Origin: an uncultured Brevinema sp. | Lineage (GTDB): Bacteria > Spirochaetota > Brevinematia > Brevinematales > Brevinemataceae | DNA: 12,078 nucleotides | NCBI GenBank assembly: GCA_947036575.1 | Contig: CAMQSH010000051.1 | Span: 1 to 12,078, forward strand | Reading direction: 5' to 3' | Shown: positions 1 to 7,032 of the stretch, piece after piece | Numbering within the stretch: position 1 is the stretch's first letter | Layout: every line of letters begins with the position of its first letter | The notes under the pieces: generated by a model | Database searches by the model: none | What the model was told of the DNA's origin: nothing | Seen by the model: only the letters and a program-made list of their open reading frames with translations | Translations under genes and position numbers: made by a program

Positions 1-1
1 A

Positions 2-601
2 GTGATTCTGCATGAAAAAGACAAAAAACTCCTCATACAAGTCATTCAAGATATGTTAAAATTTGTATATAGACGAATCCTCATCACCTCAAATGTCAAT
101 GCGATTAAAGAAGATATCTTCAAAGCCTGTTCTTCGATTTATCAGAAGAAATTAACAAATCTTTTTCCTGAATTTGAAGAGAGCGAAAAAGAGAGTTTTG
201 AAAATAGCTTAAAAAGTTTGAGTGCTGGAGATAAATATACAAAAAGCACCTTGGCACTCTACCATGTACTTAACGAAAAACAATATAAAGAACACCCCGG
301 TATTTATTTGGATAGTTGTCATGTGGAACATATTCTCCCAAAAAGCTTTCATAATTATAATAATTGGTCTGAAGAAGATCATAGTACTTATACCAATTCT
401 TTGGGTAATTTAATATTATTCGAAAAAAAGGTGCATATCAAAACAGACAATGATTTTTTATTAAACAAGCAAGAACTCTATAAAAACTCAGAAATATCAG
501 ATGTCTTAGAAATAGCCCAAGAAAAAAAATGGACACCAAAAGAAGTAGAACTTCGACTTAATAAGATCTACAAAAGATTGTCTGATTTTATCTTTAATTA
601 A
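2..601 (+). CDS. HNH nuclease, DUF1524/GmrSD type, C-terminal part (5' end outside window)
   Basis: The reading frame is open to the left edge, so this is the C-terminal portion of a longer protein; the GTG at position 2 is probably not the true start. Residues 107-114 read HVEHILPK, the hallmark first block of DUF1524 HNH nucleases. They are followed by SLGNLILF (133-140) and an N-x-F-x-x-x-K-x-x-x-Y stretch (150-160), then a tryptophan and an R-L-x-x-I tail, all typical in order and spacing. In known GmrSD-like proteins this domain follows an N-terminal DUF262 ParB/Srx-like domain, and the pair cuts modified or foreign DNA; that N-terminal half is not visible here. Where many relatives have an asparagine after the LGNL block, this protein has histidine (VHIK), so activity is not certain. 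The family call is confident; a restriction or defence role is inferred from family knowledge. Confidence 0.82.
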   Translation: MILHEKDKKLLIQVIQDMLKFVYRRILITSNVNAIKEDIFKACSSIYQKKLTNLFPEFEESEKESFENSLKSLSAGDKYTKSTLALYHVLNEKQYKEHPGIYLDSCHVEHILPKSFHNYNNWSEEDHSTYTNSLGNLILFEKKVHIKTDNDFLLNKQELYKNSEISDVLEIAQEKKWTPKEVELRLNKIYKRLSDFIFN

Positions 602-620
602 AATGCCATTTAATATTATT

Positions 621-812
621 ATATAGGATTATTATTGATATTATCATTGTCTTCTATAATGTACGGTAATAATTTAAATGACGCTTTGATAAAAGCATTA
701 AGTAATGGAAATCTAAAAGAAGTCAAAGCCTTAATTAAGAATGGTGCTGATATTAATACTAAATGGCACGGCCTTGATGATTATTTCAGCTAATAGAATA
801 TATAGAGGTTAA
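621..812 (+). pseudogene. Decayed tandem duplicate of the downstream ankyrin gene
   Basis: From about 621 to 760 the DNA matches the 5' part of the next gene (836-975) at a constant offset of 215 bases, with about five mismatches that I can count. Conceptual translation begins inside the signal peptide (IGLLLILSLSSIMYG) and runs into the first ankyrin repeat (NLKEVKALIKNGADINT). The ATG AAA start region is missing: in-frame TAA lies at 611-613 with no start between. After about 763 the ankyrin frame continues one base shifted, reading GTALMIISANRIYRG from 765 and ending at TAA 810-812, while the original frame stops at 791-793. Lost start, frameshift and early stop make this a remnant. The high identity suggests the duplication is recent. 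Confidence 0.8.
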
Positions 813-813
813 A

Positions 814-1536
814 ATGAGTAGATTTATAATGAAAAATATAGGATTATTATTAATATTATCATTGTCTTCTATAATGTACGGTAATGATTTAAATGACGCT
901 TTGATAAAAGCAGTAAGTAATGGAAATCTAAAAGAAGTCAAAGCCTTAATTAAGAATGGTGCTGATGTTAATACAACAAATAAGTATGATCGTACAGCAC
1001 TAATGATTTCTATAACAAAAGGATATACAAAAATAGCAACATATTTGTTAAAAAAAGGAATTAATACAAATAATATGACTATTGTAGATTGGGCAAGACC
1101 TGGTTGGCTTGAAAAAGTAAAAGATCTTATAGATAAAGATTTTGATATTAATACACAAGATAAAAGTGGTACTACTGCTTTAATGTGTGCTTCTGATACT
1201 GGAAACATAGAGCTAGTACAATACTTAGTTGCAAAAGGAGCTGACCTTAATATTCAGAATAAATACGGTAATACAACATTAATAAAAGCTACTGAGAACG
1301 GATTTGCACATATTATAAAATTGTTAATTGATGCTGGAGCTAATATTAATATTGTAGGAGAGCTAGGACAAACAGCGCTTCATTGGGCTTCCTATCATGG
1401 AGATTTAGGAGTGGTTAAAAATATCGTAGAGAATGGTGCTAACCTTAGTATAAAAAATCATGATAGTAAAACACCCTTAGATATTGCTACATCAAATGAA
1501 TATACAGAAATAGTAGAATATTTAGGAAGTTTATAG
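814..1536 (+). CDS. Exported ankyrin-repeat protein (240 aa)
   Basis: An N-terminal signal peptide (hydrophobic residues about 9-21) precedes about seven ankyrin units: roughly residues 24-56, 57-87, 88-116 (degenerate, lacking the TALM-type helix start), 117-149, 150-182, 183-215, and a C-terminal capping unit 216-240 ending TEIVEYL. Typical repeat signatures are visible: TALMCAS, NIELVQYLVAKGADLN and QTALHWASYHGDLGVVKNIVENGANL. Ankyrin arrays bind partner proteins; no catalytic residues or extra domain are seen, so the partner and role are unknown. Two starts are possible. ATG 814 has a good GAGG at 805-808. ATG 829 gives MKNIGLLL, the exact start of the neighbouring paralogue, but has a poor ribosome site. 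I keep 814. There is no lipobox cysteine, so the product is probably periplasmic or secreted. It is likely cotranscribed with the gene at 1557 (20-base gap). Confidence 0.85.
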   Translation: MSRFIMKNIGLLLILSLSSIMYGNDLNDALIKAVSNGNLKEVKALIKNGADVNTTNKYDRTALMISITKGYTKIATYLLKKGINTNNMTIVDWARPGWLEKVKDLIDKDFDINTQDKSGTTALMCASDTGNIELVQYLVAKGADLNIQNKYGNTTLIKATENGFAHIIKLLIDAGANINIVGELGQTALHWASYHGDLGVVKNIVENGANLSIKNHDSKTPLDIATSNEYTEIVEYLGSL

Positions 1537-1556
1537 TAGTAAACAAAGGAGTTATA

Positions 1557-3344
1557 ATGAAAAATATAGGATTATTATTGGTGCTATTAAGCATTGTAAC
1601 TTGTGGGGAAAAAGAAACTAAAACAGAAATCGTTACTATATTTGATTCTTCCCCTTATGAAACACTTTCAAATGAAGAAAAAAATGAGGCTTTAATAACT
1701 GCTTCTAAAAATGGACAAATAGAAATCGTGCAATATTTAGTAGAAAATGGGGCTAATATTAATGCTCAAGATAGTGCTTATTACACAGCCTTGATGAAAG
1801 CCTCTGGTGACAGACAATTAGAAGTAATAAAATATTTAATAGAAAAAGGTGCTAGTGTTACTATTGATGGGGAGGCTGGTTGGACAGCTTTAGATAGTGC
1901 CTTGGTGATAGGTGGGGAAAATTTAGAAGTTGTGAAAATATTGGTTGAAAATGGAGCCGATCTTAATACTGGTATCTTAAATTTTGTTTCAAGAACAGGT
2001 TATTTAGAAGCGGTAAAGGTTCTCGTAGAAAATGGGGCTGATATTAATAGGGCATCTAATGAATTTGGAGATACCCCTTTAATAGAAGCTTCACGAGAAG
2101 GTAAGTTAGAAGTAGTAAAATACCTTGTAAAAGCTGGGGCTGATATTAGTGCCGTAGATGAATTTATGCAAACAACTTTGGATCATGCCTCAGCTCAAAA
2201 ACACACAGAAATCGTCGAATATCTCGAAAATATCAATACCTTAACTGCAGAATTATTCAAAGCAGTTATAAAAGGTGATTTAGAAAGTGTTCAACAATAT
2301 ATAAAAAATGGAGCTAGTGTTAATACTTCTGAAAATAACGGAGATACTGTTTTGATATATGCTTCACAAATTGGAAACTCAGAAATCGCTAAACTTCTTC
2401 TTGAAAACGGAGCTAATGTTGATGCTAGAAGTGAATTTGGCACAGCTTTGGAGTATGCGTCAAGAGATGGACATTTAGAAATTGTAAAACTTCTTGTTGA
2501 ACAAGGTGCTGAGAGTAATACCCCTGCTTCTGAAAGATTTTTGCATGAACAAAGCCTTGCTACACAAGAAGGACACACAGAAATCGTCGAATATTTAAGC
2601 AGTATTAAAACAACAGAAGATCCCGCTGAAACAGCAATAGCAGACTTATACAAAAGCTTTGTCCATGATGATATCTTAACAAATAAAGACGCTTTTATAA
2701 AAGCAAATGATTTTTATGGCTATAAAGGTGATGTTACGGTAACAGTAGATTGGTACGAAGAAGATTATGCAGCAGAAGGTGGCAGTACAAATATAGGTGT
2801 TGTTTACAAAGCTTACCTTGATTTTGTTTCTCCTGAAAATCAAAAAGTTATTTTTTATGAATCAAAACATGCTCCAGAATTAGAAATAAATATAGTAAAC
2901 AATAGTTCCCTCACATTCCATGAAACAAACACCACATCTACTGTGTTTTATGAAAAAAAGAAAATTTATGATAGTGCTATGAGCAGTGAAGAAAAAAGCG
3001 AGCTTACTCAAAATGTTCCTCTATACAAATATCCTTATAATTTTTGGGGCTATATCTATTATGGTGGTGAGCCTACATCATTACAGAATCTTATTAGTCC
3101 AGAAAAGTCAGCCCAAAGCTATCTAAATTGTGCAGAAAGAGATGGATACGACCCCTTTGATGATTATTCCGTGAAAATCACAATAGATGCAGAGCTAAGA
3201 ATCACGGCAAAATATATGGGTGATAACGGCGATAGTTTCACATGGAAAAATGGTGTGGTACATAAAAAATTTATAGGTATTATGGGGGAAGGGATAACTA
3301 TTGAATTCCTCGATGAAAAAGGCTGGCTTAGAAGAAATAAATAA
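1557..3344 (+). CDS. Two-block ankyrin-repeat lipoprotein with unassigned C-terminal region (595 aa)
   Basis: The N-terminus MKNIGLLLVLLSIVTCGEKE is a lipoprotein signal with probable lipidated Cys16; the T at -1 is unusual outside spirochaete-like relaxed lipoboxes. Ankyrin block 1 spans about residues 42-225 and block 2 about 228-348. Each ends with the same cap, HTEIVEYL (216-223 and 340-347), and block 2 opens with AELFKAVIKGDLESVQQYIKNGASVNT, which resembles the first unit of the 240-aa neighbour. The protein thus looks like two ankyrin proteins joined end to end. Residues about 355-595 are not ankyrin: this region is rich in aromatics and beta-like patterns (DVTVTVDWYEEDY, NFWGYIYYGG), and I do not recognise its family. 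A clear AGGAG (1547-1551) precedes the ATG. It is probably membrane-anchored, with the ankyrin blocks mediating protein contacts; the function is unknown. Confidence 0.87.
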   Translation: MKNIGLLLVLLSIVTCGEKETKTEIVTIFDSSPYETLSNEEKNEALITASKNGQIEIVQYLVENGANINAQDSAYYTALMKASGDRQLEVIKYLIEKGASVTIDGEAGWTALDSALVIGGENLEVVKILVENGADLNTGILNFVSRTGYLEAVKVLVENGADINRASNEFGDTPLIEASREGKLEVVKYLVKAGADISAVDEFMQTTLDHASAQKHTEIVEYLENINTLTAELFKAVIKGDLESVQQYIKNGASVNTSENNGDTVLIYASQIGNSEIAKLLLENGANVDARSEFGTALEYASRDGHLEIVKLLVEQGAESNTPASERFLHEQSLATQEGHTEIVEYLSSIKTTEDPAETAIADLYKSFVHDDILTNKDAFIKANDFYGYKGDVTVTVDWYEEDYAAEGGSTNIGVVYKAYLDFVSPENQKVIFYESKHAPELEINIVNNSSLTFHETNTTSTVFYEKKKIYDSAMSSEEKSELTQNVPLYKYPYNFWGYIYYGGEPTSLQNLISPEKSAQSYLNCAERDGYDPFDDYSVKITIDAELRITAKYMGDNGDSFTWKNGVVHKKFIGIMGEGITIEFLDEKGWLRRNK

Positions 3345-3507
3345 AAAACATAAACTAAATAATTTCATAAAAGTTTTCTTGACTAGTATTGTAATTATTG
3401 CATTTAAAATAATAGGAAAACTTCTGTTCTTAAGTAGATTTTTTATTTTAAATACTATATAATTTATATAAAATTAATCTTTACAAAAAAAAGTTGGGGA
3501 AACTATA
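3345..3507. other. A+T-rich intergenic region between ankyrin and regulator genes
   Basis: No convincing gene or strong terminator is seen after the ankyrin lipoprotein gene. The stretch contains T-runs at 3439-3450, a single ATTTCATA half-site (3362-3369) like the arm of the operon dyad, and the candidate -10 box described separately. Transcription from the ankyrin genes may read through toward the regulator. Confidence 0.5.
3458..3463 (+). promoter_or_regulatory. Possible -10 box for the GntR regulator transcript
   Basis: A perfect TATAAT lies about 50 bases upstream of the leader ORF and 82 bases upstream of the regulator gene. No convincing -35 hexamer stands at 16-18 bases (TAGATT at 3435-3440 is poor), and the whole stretch 3420-3480 is extremely A+T rich, so a chance match is possible. 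A TTGACT at 3379-3384 has only TAAAAT at 20 bases spacing. Confidence 0.3.
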
Positions 3508-3537
3508 ATGAATAAAACTTTGATAGTAAGTCGTTAG
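3508..3537 (+). CDS. Possible 9-residue leader ORF upstream of the GntR gene
   Basis: ATG at 3508 opens MNKTLIVSR and stops at TAG 3535-3537, only eight bases before the GntR start at 3546. A GGGGA at 3496-3500 sits seven bases upstream of this ATG, a better ribosome site than anything immediately before the regulator's own ATG. This arrangement could support termination-reinitiation coupling, but so short an ORF can easily arise by chance. No regulatory codon run is visible in it. Confidence 0.3.
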   Translation: MNKTLIVSR

Positions 3538-3545
3538 AGATTAGT

Positions 3546-4340
3546 ATGGAAAATAAATTTAATGATATGTCTTACCTTCTTGACAAAAACTCTCACATCC
3601 CTTTATATAAACAAGTAGAAAATATTATTAAACAAATGTTAGAAACTGAGCCTTATAATACTGGTGAATATCTTCCTGGAGAAAATGAACTAATTACTAA
3701 TTTAGGAGTAGCAAGACAAACGGTACGTCAGGCTCTACAAAATTTGGCAGACAAAGGGATTATTACAAGAGAACGTGGAAAAGGTAGTAAAAAAACTTTA
3801 AAAAGAGATAGAATTTATACAAGAATAGAGGCCTGGAGTAGTTTTACTGCAGAAATGAATGAACAAGGGGTTCAAGCTAAACTGTTTCTTATTGAAACAG
3901 GAACAAAAAAAACAATAGATGATGTATACCAAATATTTCAATGTTCTGATACCTTAGAGTTAGCTTACCTATATAGAAGATATGGATATACCAAAGCTAC
4001 CCAAACTGATTTATATTTTGAAAGTTATTTTAGACCCGATTTACAGTTAGAACTAGACAATGACTTTTTAGAAAATAATTTTATAAAACTATATGACTTT
4101 TTAAAATTAAAAAAAGATATTATAGCAAAATCATCTCAAGAAAGCATAGAAATCCTTATGCCTCAACAACTAAGTATTAAAGGGATTTTTAATACTATTC
4201 CAAATGTGCCTATTATTAAAAGAATACGTGTTATATATGACCAAAATGATATACCCTTTGAGTATAATATAGGTTATTATAGATCAGATGTTTTTATTTT
4301 CAAATTTGATAGTGCTATTATAGACAATAATCAAATATAA
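3546..4340 (+). CDS. GntR-family transcriptional regulator, HutC/UTRA subfamily
   Basis: The N-terminal winged helix-turn-helix covers about residues 18-82: IPLYKQVENIIKQ, the LPGENEL turn, the recognition region GVARQTVRQALQNLADKGII (54-73) and the wing RERGKGS. The rest, about 105-255, has the layout of a UTRA effector domain (SSFTAEMNEQG entry, aromatic-rich strands, IKRIRVIYDQNDIPFEYNIGYYRSD near the end). UTRA regulators usually sense a sugar phosphate or related small molecule and release DNA on binding it. The length of 264 fits the family (about 240-260). The gene sits directly upstream of, and in the same direction as, the sugar PTS operon, so I infer it represses that operon, probably through the dyad at 4374-4409. 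Its ribosome site is weak; translation may depend on the short ORF just upstream. The ligand is not deducible from sequence. Confidence 0.88.
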   Translation: MENKFNDMSYLLDKNSHIPLYKQVENIIKQMLETEPYNTGEYLPGENELITNLGVARQTVRQALQNLADKGIITRERGKGSKKTLKRDRIYTRIEAWSSFTAEMNEQGVQAKLFLIETGTKKTIDDVYQIFQCSDTLELAYLYRRYGYTKATQTDLYFESYFRPDLQLELDNDFLENNFIKLYDFLKLKKDIIAKSSQESIEILMPQQLSIKGIFNTIPNVPIIKRIRVIYDQNDIPFEYNIGYYRSDVFIFKFDSAIIDNNQI

Positions 4341-4373
4341 TCATTTACTATATAAGTAATAACACAAAAAAAC

Positions 4374-4409
4374 ATTTCATATATAAAAAAGATTGATATT
4401 ATATGAAAT
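4374..4409. promoter_or_regulatory. Inverted repeat overlapping the PTS operon promoter; candidate operator
   Basis: ATTTCATATA (4374-4383) and TATATGAAAT (4400-4409) are perfect 10-base inverted arms separated by 16 bases. The right arm lies between the -35 and -10 boxes of the operon promoter. This placement is what a repressor site would have, and a GntR regulator is encoded immediately upstream. There is no T-run after the right arm, so it is not a terminator. The half sequence ATTTCATA also occurs at 3362-3369 upstream of the regulator gene, without a partner arm. Confidence 0.5.
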
Positions 4410-4420
4410 AGAGCTATAAT
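4393..4420 (+). promoter_or_regulatory. Sigma-70-type promoter of the PTS/isomerase operon
   Basis: TTGATA (4393-4398) and a perfect TATAAT (4415-4420) are 16 bases apart, giving an expected start near 4427 and a 5' leader of about 40 bases before the first gene. The region is A+T rich, but both hexamers and spacing are close to consensus. Confidence 0.6.
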
Positions 4421-4455
4421 ATATTATATTAAATGTACGTATATTAGTATATTTA

Positions 4456-4463
4456 AGAGGAGG
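4456..4463 (+). promoter_or_regulatory. Strong ribosome binding site deciding a TTG start
   Basis: AGAGGAGG ends five bases before TTG 4469-4471. No in-frame ATG lies nearby, and the protein beginning at this TTG (KYVFLLSHGDFAQG) has the exact family N-terminus, so the rare start is well supported. Confidence 0.8.
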
Positions 4464-4468
4464 AAATA

Positions 4469-4906
4469 TTGAAATACGTTTTTTTGTTATCTCATGGAGA
4501 TTTTGCTCAGGGAATTAAACAGATGGGAGAGATGGTCTTAGGTCCTAGTGATTTTTGTATTCCTATATCTTTTAAAGATGGAATGGGAATTGATCTGTTC
4601 AAAAAAGAATTTAATAGTATCATGACTACGTACAAAGTACATGAAAATGAATGTGTTTTTATCTGTGACTTAAAAAATGGTACTCCATTTAATGTATGTT
4701 TAGAATTTTTAATAAATAACAATTTAATAAATCACTCTAAACTTTTATTTGGACTTAATTTTCCAATTTTAATGACAGCCGTAGAATGGGCTGAAGGTCA
4801 AATTTCTGAAGATGATTTCCCAACAATATTACAAAATACTATTAATGAACAAATAGGAATATTTGAATTCAAAGAACAAAATCAAGAAGATGAAGAAAAT
4901 TTTTAA
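4469..4906 (+). CDS. PTS mannose-family EIIA
   Basis: This is the cytoplasmic phosphocarrier that takes phosphate from HPr and passes it to EIIB. VFLLSHGDFAQGI near the N-terminus carries the phosphorylated histidine (His9), and DLKNGTPFN (67-75) matches the conserved second loop DLxGGSPFN. At 145 residues it is the usual length of a free-standing IIA, not the IIAB fusion of E. coli ManX. The C-terminal tail is acidic (QNQEDEENF). Translation starts at TTG behind a strong AGAGGAGG, perhaps limiting expression. It is the first gene of an eight-gene operon and is followed 13 bases later by EIIB. The family is clear; the sugar cannot be read from IIA. Confidence 0.93.
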   Translation: MKYVFLLSHGDFAQGIKQMGEMVLGPSDFCIPISFKDGMGIDLFKKEFNSIMTTYKVHENECVFICDLKNGTPFNVCLEFLINNNLINHSKLLFGLNFPILMTAVEWAEGQISEDDFPTILQNTINEQIGIFEFKEQNQEDEENF

Positions 4907-4919
4907 TATGAGGTAAAAA

Positions 4920-5423
4920 ATGAGTATAAACTTTATAAGAATAGATGACAGAGTGATTCATGGACAACTAGTTACTAGATGGTCTAAAGAAAGAAATTGT
5001 GATGGAATTATCGCTGTTGATGATAATATTGTAAAAGATGAAGTGCTATGTCAAGTTCTTAAATCTGCTGTCCCAAATACTATTAAAACTTTTATTTTTG
5101 ATGTAGATACATTTATATCAAAATTTCCTAAAATACAGGAAAGTAATAAACATTATTTTTTAATAGTAAAAAGTCCTATTACTCTTCAAAGAATCTCTGA
5201 AAAAATTAATCTTCTCGATCTTTCTTCGGAAATCAATGTAGGTCCTATGAGTACTAGAGATGACTCTATTACTATTGGAGCTAATGCGAGTATCCTTCCT
5301 CAAGAGGCTATTGCATTTAATCATCTGGAATCTTTGGGACTAAAAGTAGAGTTTAGATTAGTCCCTGACAGTAATCAACAATTCTGGAACAATATAAAAG
5401 ATAAATTCGATTTTAAAATATAG
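4920..5423 (+). CDS. PTS mannose-family EIIB
   Basis: The N-terminus MSINFIRIDDRVIHGQLVTRW contains the family signature, with His14 the phosphorylated residue. Residues 107-113 (VGPMSTR) and LGLKVEFRLVPDS near the C-terminus also fit the family, and the length (167) is typical. The protein accepts phosphate from EIIA and transfers it to the sugar entering through EIIC/EIID. GAGGT at 4910-4914 precedes the ATG at good spacing. The EIIC gene begins nine bases after its stop. Mannose-family IIB proteins serve mannose, glucose, fructose, sorbose, amino-sugar and other permeases, so specificity remains open. Confidence 0.94.
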   Translation: MSINFIRIDDRVIHGQLVTRWSKERNCDGIIAVDDNIVKDEVLCQVLKSAVPNTIKTFIFDVDTFISKFPKIQESNKHYFLIVKSPITLQRISEKINLLDLSSEINVGPMSTRDDSITIGANASILPQEAIAFNHLESLGLKVEFRLVPDSNQQFWNNIKDKFDFKI

Positions 5424-5432
5424 GAGAACAAA

Positions 5433-6227
5433 ATGCTCATTATTCAATCTATTTTAGTAGGTATTTTTTGTTATTTAGGTGCACTAAGTGTCCCTTGGCC
5501 CTTAGGTCTTATAACAGGATGGTATACCTTAACAAGACCTTTAGTTTCAGGACTCATCTTGGGAATTATTTTTGGAGATATAACTCAAGGTGTTATGATA
5601 GGAGCTGCCGTACAAGCTGTATATATTGCTCTTGTAACTCCTGGTGGAATTATGCCAGCAGATTTAAACTTTGTAGCTTATCCAGCTATGGCTCTTGCTA
5701 TGGTTTCTAACTCCACCCCAGAAGTAGCTATAGCTATTGCTGCTTCCTTAGGGATTTTAGGAACTGTTATTCATAATACAATGATGATTATTAACTCTTA
5801 TTGGGGTGTCAAATCTGATAAAGCAATAGAGGAAGGTAATCAAAAAGCTTTATTCAGATCTGCTATTTTATTTCCTCAACTCACTACGTTCTTACTCCGT
5901 TTTGTTCCAAGTTTTTTAATTGTGTACCTTGGTGCTCAATTTTTCCAAAACCAAGACATTAGCGAAATGTTACCTGTTAAAGTTATACATACAATGACTA
6001 TTTTAGGAGGAGTCTTACCTTCTCTTGGTATTGCGACTCTTCTTGTTCAAATCATCCACAAAGATTCTCTTATTTTATACTTTTTGGTTGGATTTATAGG
6101 AGTCGTGTTTTTAAAATTAAATACCTTGGCTCTTTTAATTATCGGTTTATTCTTAACCTTTATGTACATAGAATATTCTGGAAACACTATAGCTAATAAT
6201 AATACTAACGAAGAAGAGGAGTTTTAA
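5433..6227 (+). CDS. PTS mannose-family EIIC membrane protein
   Basis: This is a 264-residue hydrophobic protein with several membrane segments. The N-terminal part (residues 1-90) has the conserved pattern of EIIC of this family: VPWPLGLITGWYTLTRPLVSGLILGIIFGDITQG, then GAAVQAVYIA and the GGIMPADLNFVAYPAMALAM segment (71-90). The C-terminus ends in a hydrophilic Asn/Glu-rich tail (residues 250-264). It forms the translocation channel together with EIID, the next gene, which starts one base after the EIIC stop; the ribosome site AGAGGAG (6215-6221) for EIID lies inside the end of this gene. GGAGA at 5413-5417 precedes its own ATG. Confidence 0.93.
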   Translation: MLIIQSILVGIFCYLGALSVPWPLGLITGWYTLTRPLVSGLILGIIFGDITQGVMIGAAVQAVYIALVTPGGIMPADLNFVAYPAMALAMVSNSTPEVAIAIAASLGILGTVIHNTMMIINSYWGVKSDKAIEEGNQKALFRSAILFPQLTTFLLRFVPSFLIVYLGAQFFQNQDISEMLPVKVIHTMTILGGVLPSLGIATLLVQIIHKDSLILYFLVGFIGVVFLKLNTLALLIIGLFLTFMYIEYSGNTIANNNTNEEEEF

Positions 6228-6228
6228 A

Positions 6229-7032
6229 ATGCCTAAATTGAGTAAAAAAACCTTAGATCGCTCATGGCTTGCATATAGCCAACACAATCTAACTTCTATG
6301 AGTTTTGATAGACTTCAAGCCTTCGGGTATTGCTGGTCCATGCTTCCTGTAATCAATGAACTGTACAAAGATCCTCAGGAAATCAAGCAAGCAATGAAAA
6401 GACACTCTGCTTTTTATAACACAGAACCTCAAATGGGTGTTATTATTAATGGGATTACCATAGGAATGGAAGAACAACGTGCTAATGGAGAACCTATAGA
6501 CGATACTACCATAAATAGTATCAAACTTGGACTTATGGGACCTATAGCTGGTATTGGAGACTCTATGATTCCTGGTACTTTTATCCCTATTTTATTGAGT
6601 ATTGCTCTCTTGCTATCTGCTAATGGAAGTCCTGTAGGTGCTATTTTTTATATTATTACTTATGTTTCTCTCATCTGTTTTGGTAGCTATAAATTATTTT
6701 ATATGGGTTATCATTTAGGGCTAGATGCTGTAACATTATTTACTAGTGATAAAGCTTATCGTGTTAGAGAAGGAATTTCTCGTTTAGGAATTCTTATCAT
6801 GGGTGGAATTGCAGCTGCTTATGTAAATTTAAATACCTCTTTGAGTTTTCAGCAAAATTCCGTTGATATTCAAGTACAGACACTTATTGATAATATCTTT
6901 CCTAAATTATTGCCTTTACTTTCTGTTTTACTATGTTGGTATTTAATGTCTAAAAAAGGAGTATCTCCTATTAAAATGATGTTATATTTATTCTTAGGAA
7001 CTATTGTGGGAGTGCTGTTGAATGTTTTCTAA
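6229..7032 (+). CDS. PTS mannose-family EIID membrane protein
   Basis: The protein has the EIID hallmarks. LSKKTLDRSWLAYSQHN opens it, FDRLQAFGYCWSMLPVI follows at about 26-42, then YNTEPQMGVIINGITIGMEEQRANG (63-87) and the strongly conserved KLGLMGPIAGIGDSMIPGT (99-117). Membrane segments follow to the C-terminus (for example about 118-150, 188-200 and 228-265). Its length of 267 is within the family range. EIID occurs only in mannose-family permeases and makes the membrane complex with EIIC. Its last 11 bases overlap the next gene, the cupin isomerase, which suggests coupled translation of transporter and isomerase. Confidence 0.94.
   Translation: MPKLSKKTLDRSWLAYSQHNLTSMSFDRLQAFGYCWSMLPVINELYKDPQEIKQAMKRHSAFYNTEPQMGVIINGITIGMEEQRANGEPIDDTTINSIKLGLMGPIAGIGDSMIPGTFIPILLSIALLLSANGSPVGAIFYIITYVSLICFGSYKLFYMGYHLGLDAVTLFTSDKAYRVREGISRLGILIMGGIAAAYVNLNTSLSFQQNSVDIQVQTLIDNIFPKLLPLLSVLLCWYLMSKKGVSPIKMMLYLFLGTIVGVLLNVF

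Noticed and set aside
603..626. Short ORF starting ATG 603 before the pseudogene
   Set aside because: It has only seven codons, no ribosome site, and is out of frame with the ankyrin remnant.
786..1208. 140-codon open frame on the - strand
   Set aside because: It lies entirely across the ankyrin gene and pseudogene, has no ribosome site, and its composition is that of a reverse complement of ankyrin codons.
1557..2600. Ankyrin DNA as a CRISPR or satellite-like repeat
   Set aside because: The period is about 99 bases and the repeats are divergent at DNA level while preserving ankyrin residues in frame, so they are coding repeats.
2291..2653. 120-codon open frame on the - strand
   Set aside because: It is antisense to the second ankyrin block, with no start signals; the sense frame has clear domain evidence.
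4374..4409. The dyad as a terminator for the GntR gene
   Set aside because: The arms are A+T rich with a long loop and no T-run follows the right arm; the promoter boxes fall within it, so a regulatory role fits better.
5468..5710. 80-codon + strand frame inside the EIIC gene
   Set aside because: It is a shifted frame of the EIIC membrane region, rich in Cys/Arg/Ser, with no family resemblance.
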